From the NCBI RefSeq assembly GCF_001976065.1, contig NZ_MNAH01000006.1, positions 124,001 through 188,000 of the forward strand: 64,000 nt of DNA. The letters run 5' to 3'. Positions 25,788 to 34,115 of this stretch are shown in pieces. Source of the DNA: Pseudomonas putida. Its GTDB lineage: Bacteria > Pseudomonadota > Gammaproteobacteria > Pseudomonadales > Pseudomonadaceae. The notes below the pieces were generated by a model. The model did not search any database. It was not told the origin of the DNA and saw nothing but the letters and a program-made list of their open reading frames with translations. Positions within the stretch are counted from its first letter, which is position 1; each line of letters begins with the position of its first letter. Made by a program: the position numbers and the translations under genes.

Positions 25788-26675
25788 ATGCTGAACAAAC
25801 GCTATTTGCCCTCGATCGCTGCGCTGCAGTGTTTCGAAGCCGTGACCCGCCACCTGAGCTTCACCCGGGCCGCGGAAGAGCTGAACCTGACCCAGAGCGC
25901 CGTCAGTAAACAAGTGGCGCAACTGGAAGAGCTGCTGCAGCACCTGCTGTTTCGCCGGGTTCGCCGGCGCCTGCAGATGACGCCAGCGGGCGATTTGTAC
26001 CTTGTGGAAGTACGAAAAATCCTAACCCAGGTCGAGATGTCGACCCATTACCTGCGTTCCTACGGTGGTGAAACCGAAGTCCTGCGCGTTTCGACACCTT
26101 CGACCTTCGGCGCGCGCTGGCTGGTGCCACGCCTCAAGGGCTGGCGCCTGCGCCATCCGTCGATCCATCTGGACCTGTGCAATGAACAGGAAGCCGACGA
26201 TCTGCTGCAAGGTCGCAGCGACCTGGCGTTCTACTTCGGCCAGGGTTCAAGGCCTGGTACCGAATGCCTGAAGCTATTCAGTGAAGAGCTTGTGCCGGTG
26301 TGTGCACCAGGCAGCCTCCCCGACACGCCGTTCACCGACCCGACGCAACTCACCGACCTGGTCCTGCTGCAAAACGCCTCCCGCCCCCAAGCCTGGCACG
26401 ACTGGTTCGACAGTCAGGGCTACCACACCGAACACAGCTACCACGGCCCGCGCTTCGAAACCTTCTATATGTGTATCCGCGCGGCGCAGGTCGGCTGCGG
26501 CGTGGCGCTGCTGCCACGGTTCCTGGTGGAAGAGGAACTGGCCGACGGCAAACTGGTCATTCCCTGGCAGCATGCAATGCCCAGCACCGACGCCTATTAC
26601 CTGGCGTACCCCGAACACTCGGCGGAGGTGCCCAAGGTGCGCGATTTCGTGAAGTGGATGCTGGAGCAGGTGTAG
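25788..26675 (+). CDS. LysR-family regulator divergent from amaB
   Basis: Regulator of 295 residues, GcvA-like. The winged helix (PSIAALQCFEAVTRHLSFTRAAEELNLTQSAVSKQVAQLE) is followed by an effector domain with GARWLVPRLKGWRLRHP. The ATG at 25788 has AAGGAT seven bases upstream; a longer frame from 25749 is less likely. Its position facing amaB suggests it controls the lysine/pipecolate genes in response to an intermediate. That link is inference; no operator was identified in the shared gap. Confidence 0.87.
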   Translation: MLNKRYLPSIAALQCFEAVTRHLSFTRAAEELNLTQSAVSKQVAQLEELLQHLLFRRVRRRLQMTPAGDLYLVEVRKILTQVEMSTHYLRSYGGETEVLRVSTPSTFGARWLVPRLKGWRLRHPSIHLDLCNEQEADDLLQGRSDLAFYFGQGSRPGTECLKLFSEELVPVCAPGSLPDTPFTDPTQLTDLVLLQNASRPQAWHDWFDSQGYHTEHSYHGPRFETFYMCIRAAQVGCGVALLPRFLVEEELADGKLVIPWQHAMPSTDAYYLAYPEHSAEVPKVRDFVKWMLEQV

Positions 26676-26752
26676 GGCCTATTCAAAAATCACTGGCAAT
26701 AACCACCACCGATATGCGCCACTAGCCTTATTCCATGTGGAGAACCCCCGTT

Positions 26753-27967
26753 ATGAGCGAGAGTGTATTTGCCGATCGCATCGTGCAGAACCTGCTCGAC
26801 ACCGACTTCTACAAGCTGACGATGATGCAGGCGGTGCTGCACAACTACCCCAACGTAGAAGTCGAATGGGAGTTTCGTTGCCGTAACAGCGAGGATTTGC
26901 GCCCCTATCTGGCGGAGATCCGTTTCCAGATCGAACGGCTGGCCGAGCTGAGCCTGAGCGCCGACCAATTGAGTTTCCTGGAGCGTATCAGCTTCCTGAA
27001 GCCGGATTTCCTGCGCTTTCTCGGGCTATTTCGCTTCAACCTGCGCTACATCCACACTGGCATCGAAAACGGTGAACTGTTCATCCGCCTGCGTGGGCCG
27101 TGGTTGCATGTGATCCTGTTCGAGGTGCCAATATTGGCGATCGTCAGCGAAGTGCGTAATCGCTATCGCTATCGGGAAATCGTCCTGGAACAGGCGCGCG
27201 AGCAGCTGTATCGCAAGTTCGACTGGCTGACCGCCAACGCCAGCAGCGATGAATTGTCCCAATTGCAGGTAGCCGATTTCGGCACGCGCCGGCGCTTTTC
27301 GTACCGGGTGCAGGAAGAAGTGGTGAACGTGCTCAAGCACGACTTCCCCGGACGTTTCGTCGGCACCAGCAACGTGCACCTGTCCCGGGAGCTGGATATG
27401 AAACCGCTGGGCACCATGGCCCACGAATGGATCATGGCGCACCAGCAACTTGGCCCACGGCTGATCGATAGCCAGATTGCCGCCCTCGATTGCTGGGTTC
27501 GCGAATACCGCGGCCTGCTTGGCATCGCCCTGACCGACTGCATTACCATTGATGCCTTCCTCGGCGACTTCGACCTGTTTTTCGCCAAGCTCTTCGACGG
27601 TTTGCGCCACGATTCCGGTGACCCGGTGCTCTGGGCAGAAAAGGCCATCGCGCACTATCACAAGCTCGGCATCGACCCGATGAGCAAGACCCTGACCTTC
27701 TCCGACAGCCTGACGCTGCCCAAGGCACTGGACATATTCCGCGCGCTACGAGGTCGTATCAATGTCAGCTTCGGCATCGGCACCAACCTGACCTGTGACA
27801 TTCCAGGTGTCGAACCCATGAGCATCGTGCTTAAAATGACTGCCTGCAACGGCGCGCCGGTGGCAAAAATCTCCGACGAGCCCGGCAAGACTCACTGCAA
27901 AGACCCGAATTTCGTCGCCTATTTGCGACACGTTTTCCAAGTTCCTGCCCCCTCTAGCAAGGAGTGA
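26753..27967 (+). CDS. pncB: Nicotinate phosphoribosyltransferase
   Basis: Enzyme of 404 residues in NAD salvage: nicotinate + PRPP + ATP gives nicotinate mononucleotide. It shows LLDTDFYKLTMMQAV at the start, FGTRRRFSYRVQ, GTSNVHLSRELDMKPLGTMAHEW with the phosphorylated His region, and RHDSGDPVLWAEKA. The ATG at 26753 follows GGAG. It is followed four bases later by nadE, forming a two-gene NAD operon. No NrtR gene is nearby. Confidence 0.95.
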   Translation: MSESVFADRIVQNLLDTDFYKLTMMQAVLHNYPNVEVEWEFRCRNSEDLRPYLAEIRFQIERLAELSLSADQLSFLERISFLKPDFLRFLGLFRFNLRYIHTGIENGELFIRLRGPWLHVILFEVPILAIVSEVRNRYRYREIVLEQAREQLYRKFDWLTANASSDELSQLQVADFGTRRRFSYRVQEEVVNVLKHDFPGRFVGTSNVHLSRELDMKPLGTMAHEWIMAHQQLGPRLIDSQIAALDCWVREYRGLLGIALTDCITIDAFLGDFDLFFAKLFDGLRHDSGDPVLWAEKAIAHYHKLGIDPMSKTLTFSDSLTLPKALDIFRALRGRINVSFGIGTNLTCDIPGVEPMSIVLKMTACNGAPVAKISDEPGKTHCKDPNFVAYLRHVFQVPAPSSKE

Positions 27968-27971
27968 ATTC

Positions 27972-28799
27972 ATGCAAGCCGTACAGCGTGAGATTGCTGA
28001 ACAGCTCAAGGTACAACCACCGTTCGCCGACGAAGCCGCCCTCGAAGCTGAAGTCGCCCGGCGGATTACCTTCATCCAGGATTGCCTGGTCAATTCCGGG
28101 CTCAAGACCCTGGTGCTGGGCATCAGTGGCGGTGTCGACTCCCTGACCGCCGGCCTGCTGGCCCAGCGCGCCATGCGTGAACTGCGCGAGCGCAGTGGTG
28201 ACGCCGGTTACAAGTTCATTGCCGTACGCCTGCCGTACGAAACCCAGTTCGATGAACACGACGCCCAGGCCTCGGTGGACTTCATCAATCCGGACGAGCG
28301 CCACACGGTGAACATCGGCCCGGCGGTCAAATCCCTGGCCAACGAAGTCGCAGCGTTCGAAGGCAAGCATGCGGTATCGGTGGATTTCGTCCTCGGCAAC
28401 ACCAAGGCGCGCATGCGCATGGTCGCCCAGTACACCATCGCTGGCGCAGCCCATGGCCTGGTGATCGGCACCGATCATGCAGCGGAAGCGGTGATGGGTT
28501 TCTTCACCAAGTTCGGTGACGGCGCCTGCGACCTGGCACCGCTCAGCGGACTGGTAAAAAACCAGGTCCGCGCCATCGCCCGCAGCTTCGGTGCACCGGA
28601 ATCGCTGGTAGAGAAAGTCCCGACGGCCGACCTGGAAGACCTGTCACCGGGCAAACCAGACGAAGCGTCCCATGGCGTGACCTACGCCGAGATCGACGCC
28701 TTCCTGCACGGCGAGCCGGTGCGTGAGGAAGCGTTCAAGATCATCGTCAATACGTACAACAAGACCCATCACAAGCGGGTGATGCCGTTTGCGCCTTGA
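27972..28799 (+). CDS. nadE: Ammonia-dependent NAD synthetase
   Basis: Cytosolic enzyme of 275 residues making NAD from nicotinate adenine dinucleotide, ATP and ammonia. The PP-loop is LGISGGVDSLTAGLLA; GTDHAAEAVMGFFTKFGDG and EKVPTADLEDLSPGKPDE are conserved NadE segments. There is no glutaminase domain, so it uses free ammonia. AAGGAG stands before the ATG. It is second gene after pncB. Confidence 0.96.
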   Translation: MQAVQREIAEQLKVQPPFADEAALEAEVARRITFIQDCLVNSGLKTLVLGISGGVDSLTAGLLAQRAMRELRERSGDAGYKFIAVRLPYETQFDEHDAQASVDFINPDERHTVNIGPAVKSLANEVAAFEGKHAVSVDFVLGNTKARMRMVAQYTIAGAAHGLVIGTDHAAEAVMGFFTKFGDGACDLAPLSGLVKNQVRAIARSFGAPESLVEKVPTADLEDLSPGKPDEASHGVTYAEIDAFLHGEPVREEAFKIIVNTYNKTHHKRVMPFAP

Positions 28800-28821
28800 G
28801 TAACGTGGCGTCTGGACCGAC

Positions 28822-28853
28822 GCCAGCGCTGGCAAGCCAGCTCCTACAGGGGT
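28822..28853. repeat. Single REP-like element
   Basis: GCTGGCAAGCCAGCTCCTACA, a lone copy of the Pseudomonas REP palindrome downstream of nadE; only a trace (CTGTAGGAGG near 28890) suggests a second half. Confidence 0.6.
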
Positions 28854-28901
28854 ATCTGTCGTTGCCCGATGACGGGATCGACACAAATCTGTAGGAGGTA
28901 C

Positions 28902-28932
28902 AAAAAAAGCGTCCCATGTGGACGCTTTTTTT
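28902..28932 (-). terminator. Intrinsic terminator of the azurin gene (bidirectional)
   Basis: Stem AAAAAAGCGTCC/GGACGCTTTTTT with a CATGTG loop, A-run on one side and T-run on the other, lying between the convergent nadE and azu genes, so it can serve both. Confidence 0.88.
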
Positions 28933-28947
28933 ATGTGCGTGATTCGA

Positions 28948-29394
28948 TTACTTCAGGGTAACCGTGCCTTTCATCATCGAGATGTGGCCCGGGAACGAGC
29001 AGAAGAAGCCGTATTTTTCAGCCGCGTCGAGCTTCGACACGTCGAAGGTCACCGAGTCGGTTTCCTTGGCGCCGATCACCTTGGTGTGAGCGATAACGCG
29101 GGCATCGCCTTCCTTCAGGTAGTTCTTGTCGATGCCGGCGCTCAGGCCGTCGGTGGCGATCGGCTGCATGTCGGCTTCTTTACTCAGCACCCAGTTATGA
29201 CCCATGACGTTCTTCGGCAGGTTGCCGGAGTGGGTCAGTTCAACGGTGAAGGTCTTGCAGCTCTTGTCGATCTCGATGGCCTTGGTGTTGAAGGACATCT
29301 GATCGGTGGAATCGATGGTCGTCTTGCACTCGGCAGCCATCAGTTGGCTGCTGGCCAGTGTCAACAGGGATACCGCAACAAGTTTGGCAAACAT
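28948..29394 (-). CDS. azu: Azurin (blue copper protein)
   Basis: Periplasmic electron carrier of 148 residues. The signal peptide (1-20, ending LMA) leaves a mature protein of 128 residues, exactly the azurin length. All copper ligands fall in place in mature numbering: His46 (MGHNW), Cys112, His117 and Met121 (FFCSFPGHISMM), and the Cys3-Cys26 disulfide partners are present. Azurin passes electrons between cytochromes and partners such as nitrite reductase or redox-stress enzymes. The ATG at 29394 follows GGAG. No clear ANR box (TTGAT-N4-ATCAA) was found upstream. Confidence 0.97.
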   Translation of the reverse strand: MFAKLVAVSLLTLASSQLMAAECKTTIDSTDQMSFNTKAIEIDKSCKTFTVELTHSGNLPKNVMGHNWVLSKEADMQPIATDGLSAGIDKNYLKEGDARVIAHTKVIGAKETDSVTFDVSKLDAAEKYGFFCSFPGHISMMKGTVTLK

Positions 29395-29484
29395 GGTGAA
29401 TCTCCAAGGCAGGGTGAATGAATGATGCGAATGGACAGAAGACTGCCTGAAAACTTCGCAAGTTCCTATGACCTGAAGCAAAAA

Positions 29485-29494
29485 TTGTATACAA
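29485..29494. promoter_or_regulatory. TTGTATACAA palindrome upstream of azurin
   Basis: Perfect ten-base palindrome about 90 bases before the azurin ATG. It overlaps a TATACA that could be a -10 hexamer on the minus strand. Regulator unknown. Confidence 0.3.
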
Positions 29495-29588
29495 CTTTCG
29501 GGCTATGAGACCGATCAAGACAATCTACCAGCCAGGTGTCTGTCCCGGCCCTATCATCAGACCGTCCTCATTTTCTGGAGCGTCTGTC

Positions 29589-29678
29589 ATGTTCATCAAC
29601 AGCCTGTTGTGCAGCCTGCTCGCCGCGTACGCCTGCGGTGCCAGCGGTACCTGCGAAACGCCCAAGCGCGAAGTTTAG
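29589..29678 (+). CDS. Possible small hydrophobic peptide (29 residues)
   Basis: Short frame from an ATG preceded by GGAG at a proper distance, reading MFINSLLCSLLAAYACGAS and ending in a charged ETPKREV tail, with three cysteines. It lies in the gap between the azurin promoter and the LOG-family gene, in the same direction as the latter. The hydrophobic first half could be a membrane segment or a short exported peptide. It is below usual gene-calling length; the ribosome site and composition are the only support. Confidence 0.4.
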   Translation: MFINSLLCSLLAAYACGASGTCETPKREV

Positions 29679-29738
29679 CCCTTGGAGCGTAGCGCGCCTG
29701 CCTTTACTCTGTGGCCCTGATCGACCCTGGAGCAAGGC

Positions 29739-30326
29739 ATGTCTTTAACATCCGTTTGTGTATTCTGCGGCGCCAGCACTGGCACCAACCCGGCTTATCG
29801 TGAAGCAGCCGTGGCCCTTGGCCAGGCATTGGCTGAACGCAAGCTGACCCTGGTCTACGGCGGCGGGGCCGTGGGCCTGATGGGTATTGTTGCCGACGCG
29901 GCATTGGCGGCGGGCGGCGAAGTGATCGGCATCATCCCGCAGAGCCTCAAGGACAAGGAAATCGGCCACAGCGGCCTGACCCGCCTGGAAGTGGTCGACG
30001 GCATGCATGCGCGCAAGGCGCGGATGGCCGAACTCAGCGATGCCTTCATCGCTCTGCCCGGCGGCCTGGGTACCCTGGAAGAATTGTTCGAAGTCTGGAC
30101 CTGGGGCCAATTGGGCTACCATGGCAAACCGCTGGGCTTGCTGGAAGTGAATGGTTTCTACAGCAAACTTACCGGTTTTCTTGATCACATCGTCGGCGAA
30201 GGCTTCGTTCGCGCGGCACACCGTGACATGCTGCAGGTGAGCGAATCGCCGCAGACGCTGCTCAACGCCCTCGATCTTTGGAAGCCGACAGTTGCGCCCA
30301 AGTGGGTCGAGCAAAAACCCGACTAA
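29739..30326 (+). CDS. LOG-family protein (TIGR00730 type), nucleotide 5'-monophosphate phosphoribohydrolase
   Basis: Rossmann-like protein of 195 residues. The signature motifs are GGGAVGLMG and PGGLGTLEELFEVWTWGQLGYH, which form the nucleotide site of the LOG (lonely guy) family. Characterised members cleave the base from nucleoside monophosphates, including cytokinin ribotides in plants; in bacteria related PpnN-like enzymes act in nucleotide homeostasis. GGAG precedes the ATG. It is near azu and followed by a small charged protein gene. Calling it a cytokinin enzyme in this organism would be over-reading. Confidence 0.87.
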   Translation: MSLTSVCVFCGASTGTNPAYREAAVALGQALAERKLTLVYGGGAVGLMGIVADAALAAGGEVIGIIPQSLKDKEIGHSGLTRLEVVDGMHARKARMAELSDAFIALPGGLGTLEELFEVWTWGQLGYHGKPLGLLEVNGFYSKLTGFLDHIVGEGFVRAAHRDMLQVSESPQTLLNALDLWKPTVAPKWVEQKPD

Positions 30327-30395
30327 CGACTTGGCACCGATACAGGGCAGAATACGCGCCGCTCAAACCTCACCTTCGACCCCAGAGGATCGCCC

Positions 30396-30575
30396 ATGGC
30401 CAAACCCAATTACTCCTTCGCCAAACGTCAGAGAGACCTGGCCAAGGAACAGAAGAAAGAGGAAAAACTTCAGCGCAAGAAAGCAATGGCTGACGAAGCG
30501 GCACTGAACCCTGACGGTGAAGTTGCGGCAGATGACGATGTTGATGCACCGAAAGATCAGGCGCCCGACGCCTGA
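30396..30575 (+). CDS. Small charged protein of 59 residues
   Basis: Frame of 59 residues, MAKPNYSFAKRQRDLAKEQ then a lysine/glutamate-rich helix (KKEEKLQRKKAM) and an acidic, proline-containing tail ending in DAPKDQAPDA. GAGGA precedes the ATG by seven bases. The pattern, basic-acidic helix followed by acidic tail, is that of small conserved Pseudomonas proteins of unknown role. It lies 69 bases after the LOG-family gene and faces the transglutaminase operon. No domain is recognised. Confidence 0.75.
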   Translation: MAKPNYSFAKRQRDLAKEQKKEEKLQRKKAMADEAALNPDGEVAADDDVDAPKDQAPDA

Positions 30576-30599
30576 GTCCCTCCGGGCCGGATGATTTGA

Positions 30600-31541
30600 T
30601 CAGGCCCACGGATCTGTGACCGGGGTTGGCAGCTTCGCTGTTGACCCCCGCTCCTGCAATGGCATCACTGTGACGCGAACTTCGGGGTCATGGTTGCCGC
30701 CCCCCAGAATGACCCCACGCAGCGGCGACACATCGGAGAAGTCCCGGCCCCAGGCCAGGGTGATGTGCTCCAGTGCCGGCTGCACATTGTTGGTCGGATC
30801 GAAATCCACCCAGCCCGACACCGGGCAATACACCGACACCCAGGCATGGGACGCATCGGCGCCGATCAAGCGCGGCTGGCCGGGCGGTGGCTGGGTCAGC
30901 AAGTAACCGCTGATGTAACGCGCGGCCAATCCACGGGAACGCACGCAAGCGAGCATCAAGTGGGCAAAGTCCTGACAAACCCCGCGCCGGCGTTCCAGTA
31001 CTTCCACCAACGGAGTGGCTACCTGCGTCGCTTCGGCATCGAAAGTGAATTCGCTGAAGATTTTCTCCATCAAGGCCTGGACGCCGAGCAGCAGCGGCCT
31101 TCCTGCCGGAAAGCAGCTCTCGGAAAACTCGACGAAGTTGCGCTTTAAATGCACATAAGGGGATTCGAACCGGTATCGGCAGGCTTCGAGCAGTTCAGGC
31201 GCAAGCGGCTGGCTGCTGTAGGTTAGCGCGCTGCGGGTGGCCTCCCACGCTGGAGACTGATTGAAGTCGACCAAGGCTCGGGGCAGCACCTCGATTGTCA
31301 GGCTGGCATTGACCAGCAGTTCATCATGGGGACGTTCGAACGCCAGGCGGGTCAACGGGTTGCCGAACACATCCAGTTCATCGCGGCGCGAAGTCGGGTC
31401 CGGGCTGATTTGCAGTTGCTGATCGGAGCAACGCTGCCACGCACAGGGCCTGGGCCACAGATGTGCCAGTTGCTGGGCCAGGGACACCGGGCTGTCGTAG
31501 TGATAATGGGTATCGTGGAAAATCTGGTAGTGAGCGCTCAT
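30600..31541 (-). CDS. Transglutaminase-like cysteine protease family protein
   Basis: Protein of 313 residues. An N-terminal beta domain (YQIFHDTHYHYDSPVSLAQQLAHLWPR; the Bact_transglu_N type) precedes a transglutaminase core with Cys189 (RRGVCQDFAH), His232 (ASHAWV) and Asp248 (DFDPTN). The family fold supports protease, amidase or transglutaminase chemistry. There is no signal peptide, so it is probably cytosolic. Its start overlaps the stop of the ATP-grasp/alpha-E gene by one base, and it is last of three genes. The shared operon suggests joint making and trimming of a peptide or amide bond; the substrate is unknown. Confidence 0.87.
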   Translation of the reverse strand: MSAHYQIFHDTHYHYDSPVSLAQQLAHLWPRPCAWQRCSDQQLQISPDPTSRRDELDVFGNPLTRLAFERPHDELLVNASLTIEVLPRALVDFNQSPAWEATRSALTYSSQPLAPELLEACRYRFESPYVHLKRNFVEFSESCFPAGRPLLLGVQALMEKIFSEFTFDAEATQVATPLVEVLERRRGVCQDFAHLMLACVRSRGLAARYISGYLLTQPPPGQPRLIGADASHAWVSVYCPVSGWVDFDPTNNVQPALEHITLAWGRDFSDVSPLRGVILGGGNHDPEVRVTVMPLQERGSTAKLPTPVTDPWA

Positions 31542-34027
31542 CAGACGGACACCGTGCGCTGGCTGACATCATCGACATGGGCAAAATGACGCAAGGCCAG
31601 GCGATCCGAGACCTGCCCGCTGGCATCGGCGATCTCTTGCAGCAGATCGGCCAGTCCTTCGATGGCCGCGCGGACGCTGGCGGTGCCAAACAAAGGGTTT
31701 TCCAGGCAGGCCAGGTCGAAGCATGCCAAACGCTCCACCAACTGCGGCAACCCCGCTTCGCGTGGCGTGCCGAAGTCGTCGCACAGGCGTTTGAGCGTGC
31801 GGGTCACCAGTTTCAACTGGAAAAGCACCGCGTGCGGGTTCTGCTCGTCAAGCAACAACAGGTCGAGCACCGGGATCAATTGCGCCACTGCGAGATACCG
31901 CGAACGATAAGTGATGCTGCTGTTGCCCAGCTCCAGCAACCACTCCAGCCCCGCCTGATCGAACGCGCCGGCGCCCCGCAGGAACGCCGCCAGACTGCCG
32001 CTGAGGAATTGCAGACGCTCAATGCGCCGTCCGATCATCAGGAATCGCCAGCCTTCGTCCCGGGTCATGTCGTCCAGCGCAAAACCGGACAGCGCTGCCA
32101 GAGACATCACCAGGCGGTTGAGGAAATCCAGCAATTCACCGAAGTCCGGCTCGTCGGTCTCAAGCTCCATCGCTTCACGTTGCAACTCGACCAGCGCCTG
32201 CCAGTTTTCCCGCGAGAGCTTGCCGCGCACCTGCGAGGCCGCCCATTGCAAACGCTGCAGGTTGGAACGCAGGCTGAATGGCCAGTCGGTGCCGAGTATT
32301 GCGGCCAGCAACCGCTCGGGCAGTTCACCTTCATCGGGTAGCAGGTTCAGTCGTTCGCCGAGATCGACCGCAGCGTCCAGTGCCTGCGGGTCATCGCCGT
32401 CGACATACCGTGCCAGCATGATGCGTAGTAATCGCGCACTGTCATCGCAGCGTTCACAGTACCGACCAAACCAGAACAGGTTTTCCACTACCCGCGATGG
32501 CAGATACGGATCGCGCCGCACCAGATCATGTACGCCGATGTTACGCTGGGTTTTCCATTGTTCGCCGCTGGGTGGGCGATTCCCCAGCACCCAGGTGTCT
32601 TTGCTTGCGCCGCCCCGCTGCATCGACACCACTTCGGCATCCGCCTCCGCAGCCACACGCGTCAAACCACCTGGCAACACCCGATAGCCTTCACGACTGG
32701 CTACCGCATACATTCGCATGCCGATGGCCCGGGGTTGCAATAGACCATCCTCGGCCTGCCAGACAGGCGCCTGGGACAGCTGGGCAAGTTCTTGCGCTAC
32801 ATAGGCATATGGACGCGCCTGCATGCGCTCGGTGAGTTCATCGCGCTGTTTTTCACTCAAATCCCGACCGAATACCGGGGCAAAGCTCTGGGAAGGAAAC
32901 GCAGGTTTGATCAGTAGTTCCGGCAGTTTTTCCAGGGCCTGGGCCAGAACCGGTGCTTCCCCGCACCACCAAGTGGCAATGGACGGCAGTATCAGCTCTT
33001 CGCCAAACAGGAATTGATTGATCTTCGGCAGAAAGCCCAGCAAGCCCGGCGACTCCAGCACGCCGCTGCCGAGGGCGTTGGCTACCAGCACCCGTCCTTG
33101 CCGCACGGCTTCAAGCAGGCCCGGTACGCCCAGGGCCGAGTCGGTGCGCAATTCGAGCGGATCGCAGAAGTCGTCATCGAGCCGGCGCATGATCGCATGG
33201 ACCCGACGCAGGCCGCTGAGGGTCTTCAGGTAGACCGTGGCATCGCGAACCGTCAGGTCGCCGCCCTCCACCAGCGGATAGCCGAGCTGGCGCGCCAGGT
33301 AAAGATGCTCGAAATAGCTTTCGTTGAAACGCCCCGGCGTCAGCAGGACCACCAAGGGGGCCTCTTCGTCGCTTGGCGCCTGGCGGGCCAGGGTTTCCTG
33401 GAGGGTGCGGAAAAATCCGGCCAGGTGCTGCACCTTCAAGTCACGGTACAACTCGGGAAAGGCCCGGGACACGATGGTGCGGTTTTCCAGGGCGTAGCCA
33501 GCCCCGGACGGCGCCTGGGTGCGGTCCGCCGTTACCCACCAGCGGCCATCGGGGGTGCGCGCAAGATCCACGGCGTACAGATGCAGGAAGGCGCCGTCAG
33601 GCGGCTGGATGCCCTGACAGGGCCAGAGGAAATTGTTGTGGCCAAATACCAGCTCGGCCGGCAGCAGCCCTTCGGCGATCAAGCGTTGCGGGCCATAGAG
33701 ATCGGCCAGCACGGCATTGAGCAAGCGCGCACGCTGGGCGATGCCGGCGGACAATCGCTCCCACTCATCGGCGGCAATCACATGGGGCAGCAAGTCCAGC
33801 TCCCAGGGCCTATCGGCGCCCTTGGGATCGGCATAGACGTTATAGGTGACGCCGTTTTCCTGGATCTGCCGGGCCAGCAGCGCCTGACGCTGCACCAACT
33901 GCGCGGGTGTGCTGCGCTGCAACTGATCGAACAGCCGACGCCAGTGCGGCCGTACGGCACCGCTGTCGTCGAGCAGTTCGTGATAGGTGCCCGCCGTCAG
34001 CGGGTAGCGGTCTAGCAGGTCAGGCAT
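31541..34027 (-). CDS. Circularly permuted ATP-grasp / alpha-E fusion protein
   Basis: Cytosolic protein of 828 residues joining two families often encoded separately. Residues about 1-480 form a circularly permuted type-2 ATP-grasp domain (YNVYADPKG, RLIAEGLLPAELVFG, VVLLTPGRFNESYFEH, LIKPAF), predicted to link a carboxylate to an amine with ATP. Residues about 510-828 form the alpha-E domain (SRVVENLFWFGRYCERCDDSARLLRI), an alpha-helical partner of unknown role. The ATG at 34027 was preferred to a TTG at 34048. It lies between two transglutaminase-like genes. Comparative work has long predicted such neighbourhoods to build and modify peptides; no reaction is established to my knowledge. Confidence 0.87.
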   Translation of the reverse strand: MPDLLDRYPLTAGTYHELLDDSGAVRPHWRRLFDQLQRSTPAQLVQRQALLARQIQENGVTYNVYADPKGADRPWELDLLPHVIAADEWERLSAGIAQRARLLNAVLADLYGPQRLIAEGLLPAELVFGHNNFLWPCQGIQPPDGAFLHLYAVDLARTPDGRWWVTADRTQAPSGAGYALENRTIVSRAFPELYRDLKVQHLAGFFRTLQETLARQAPSDEEAPLVVLLTPGRFNESYFEHLYLARQLGYPLVEGGDLTVRDATVYLKTLSGLRRVHAIMRRLDDDFCDPLELRTDSALGVPGLLEAVRQGRVLVANALGSGVLESPGLLGFLPKINQFLFGEELILPSIATWWCGEAPVLAQALEKLPELLIKPAFPSQSFAPVFGRDLSEKQRDELTERMQARPYAYVAQELAQLSQAPVWQAEDGLLQPRAIGMRMYAVASREGYRVLPGGLTRVAAEADAEVVSMQRGGASKDTWVLGNRPPSGEQWKTQRNIGVHDLVRRDPYLPSRVVENLFWFGRYCERCDDSARLLRIMLARYVDGDDPQALDAAVDLGERLNLLPDEGELPERLLAAILGTDWPFSLRSNLQRLQWAASQVRGKLSRENWQALVELQREAMELETDEPDFGELLDFLNRLVMSLAALSGFALDDMTRDEGWRFLMIGRRIERLQFLSGSLAAFLRGAGAFDQAGLEWLLELGNSSITYRSRYLAVAQLIPVLDLLLLDEQNPHAVLFQLKLVTRTLKRLCDDFGTPREAGLPQLVERLACFDLACLENPLFGTASVRAAIEGLADLLQEIADASGQVSDRLALRHFAHVDDVSQRTVSV

Positions 34028-34115
34028 GGAAAGCTCGGCAGACAGCAATGATCGGTCAGACTAACGCACGCTCATGACACCCGGATAGACGAAAAATCCG
34101 GGCGTCGCGTACGAA

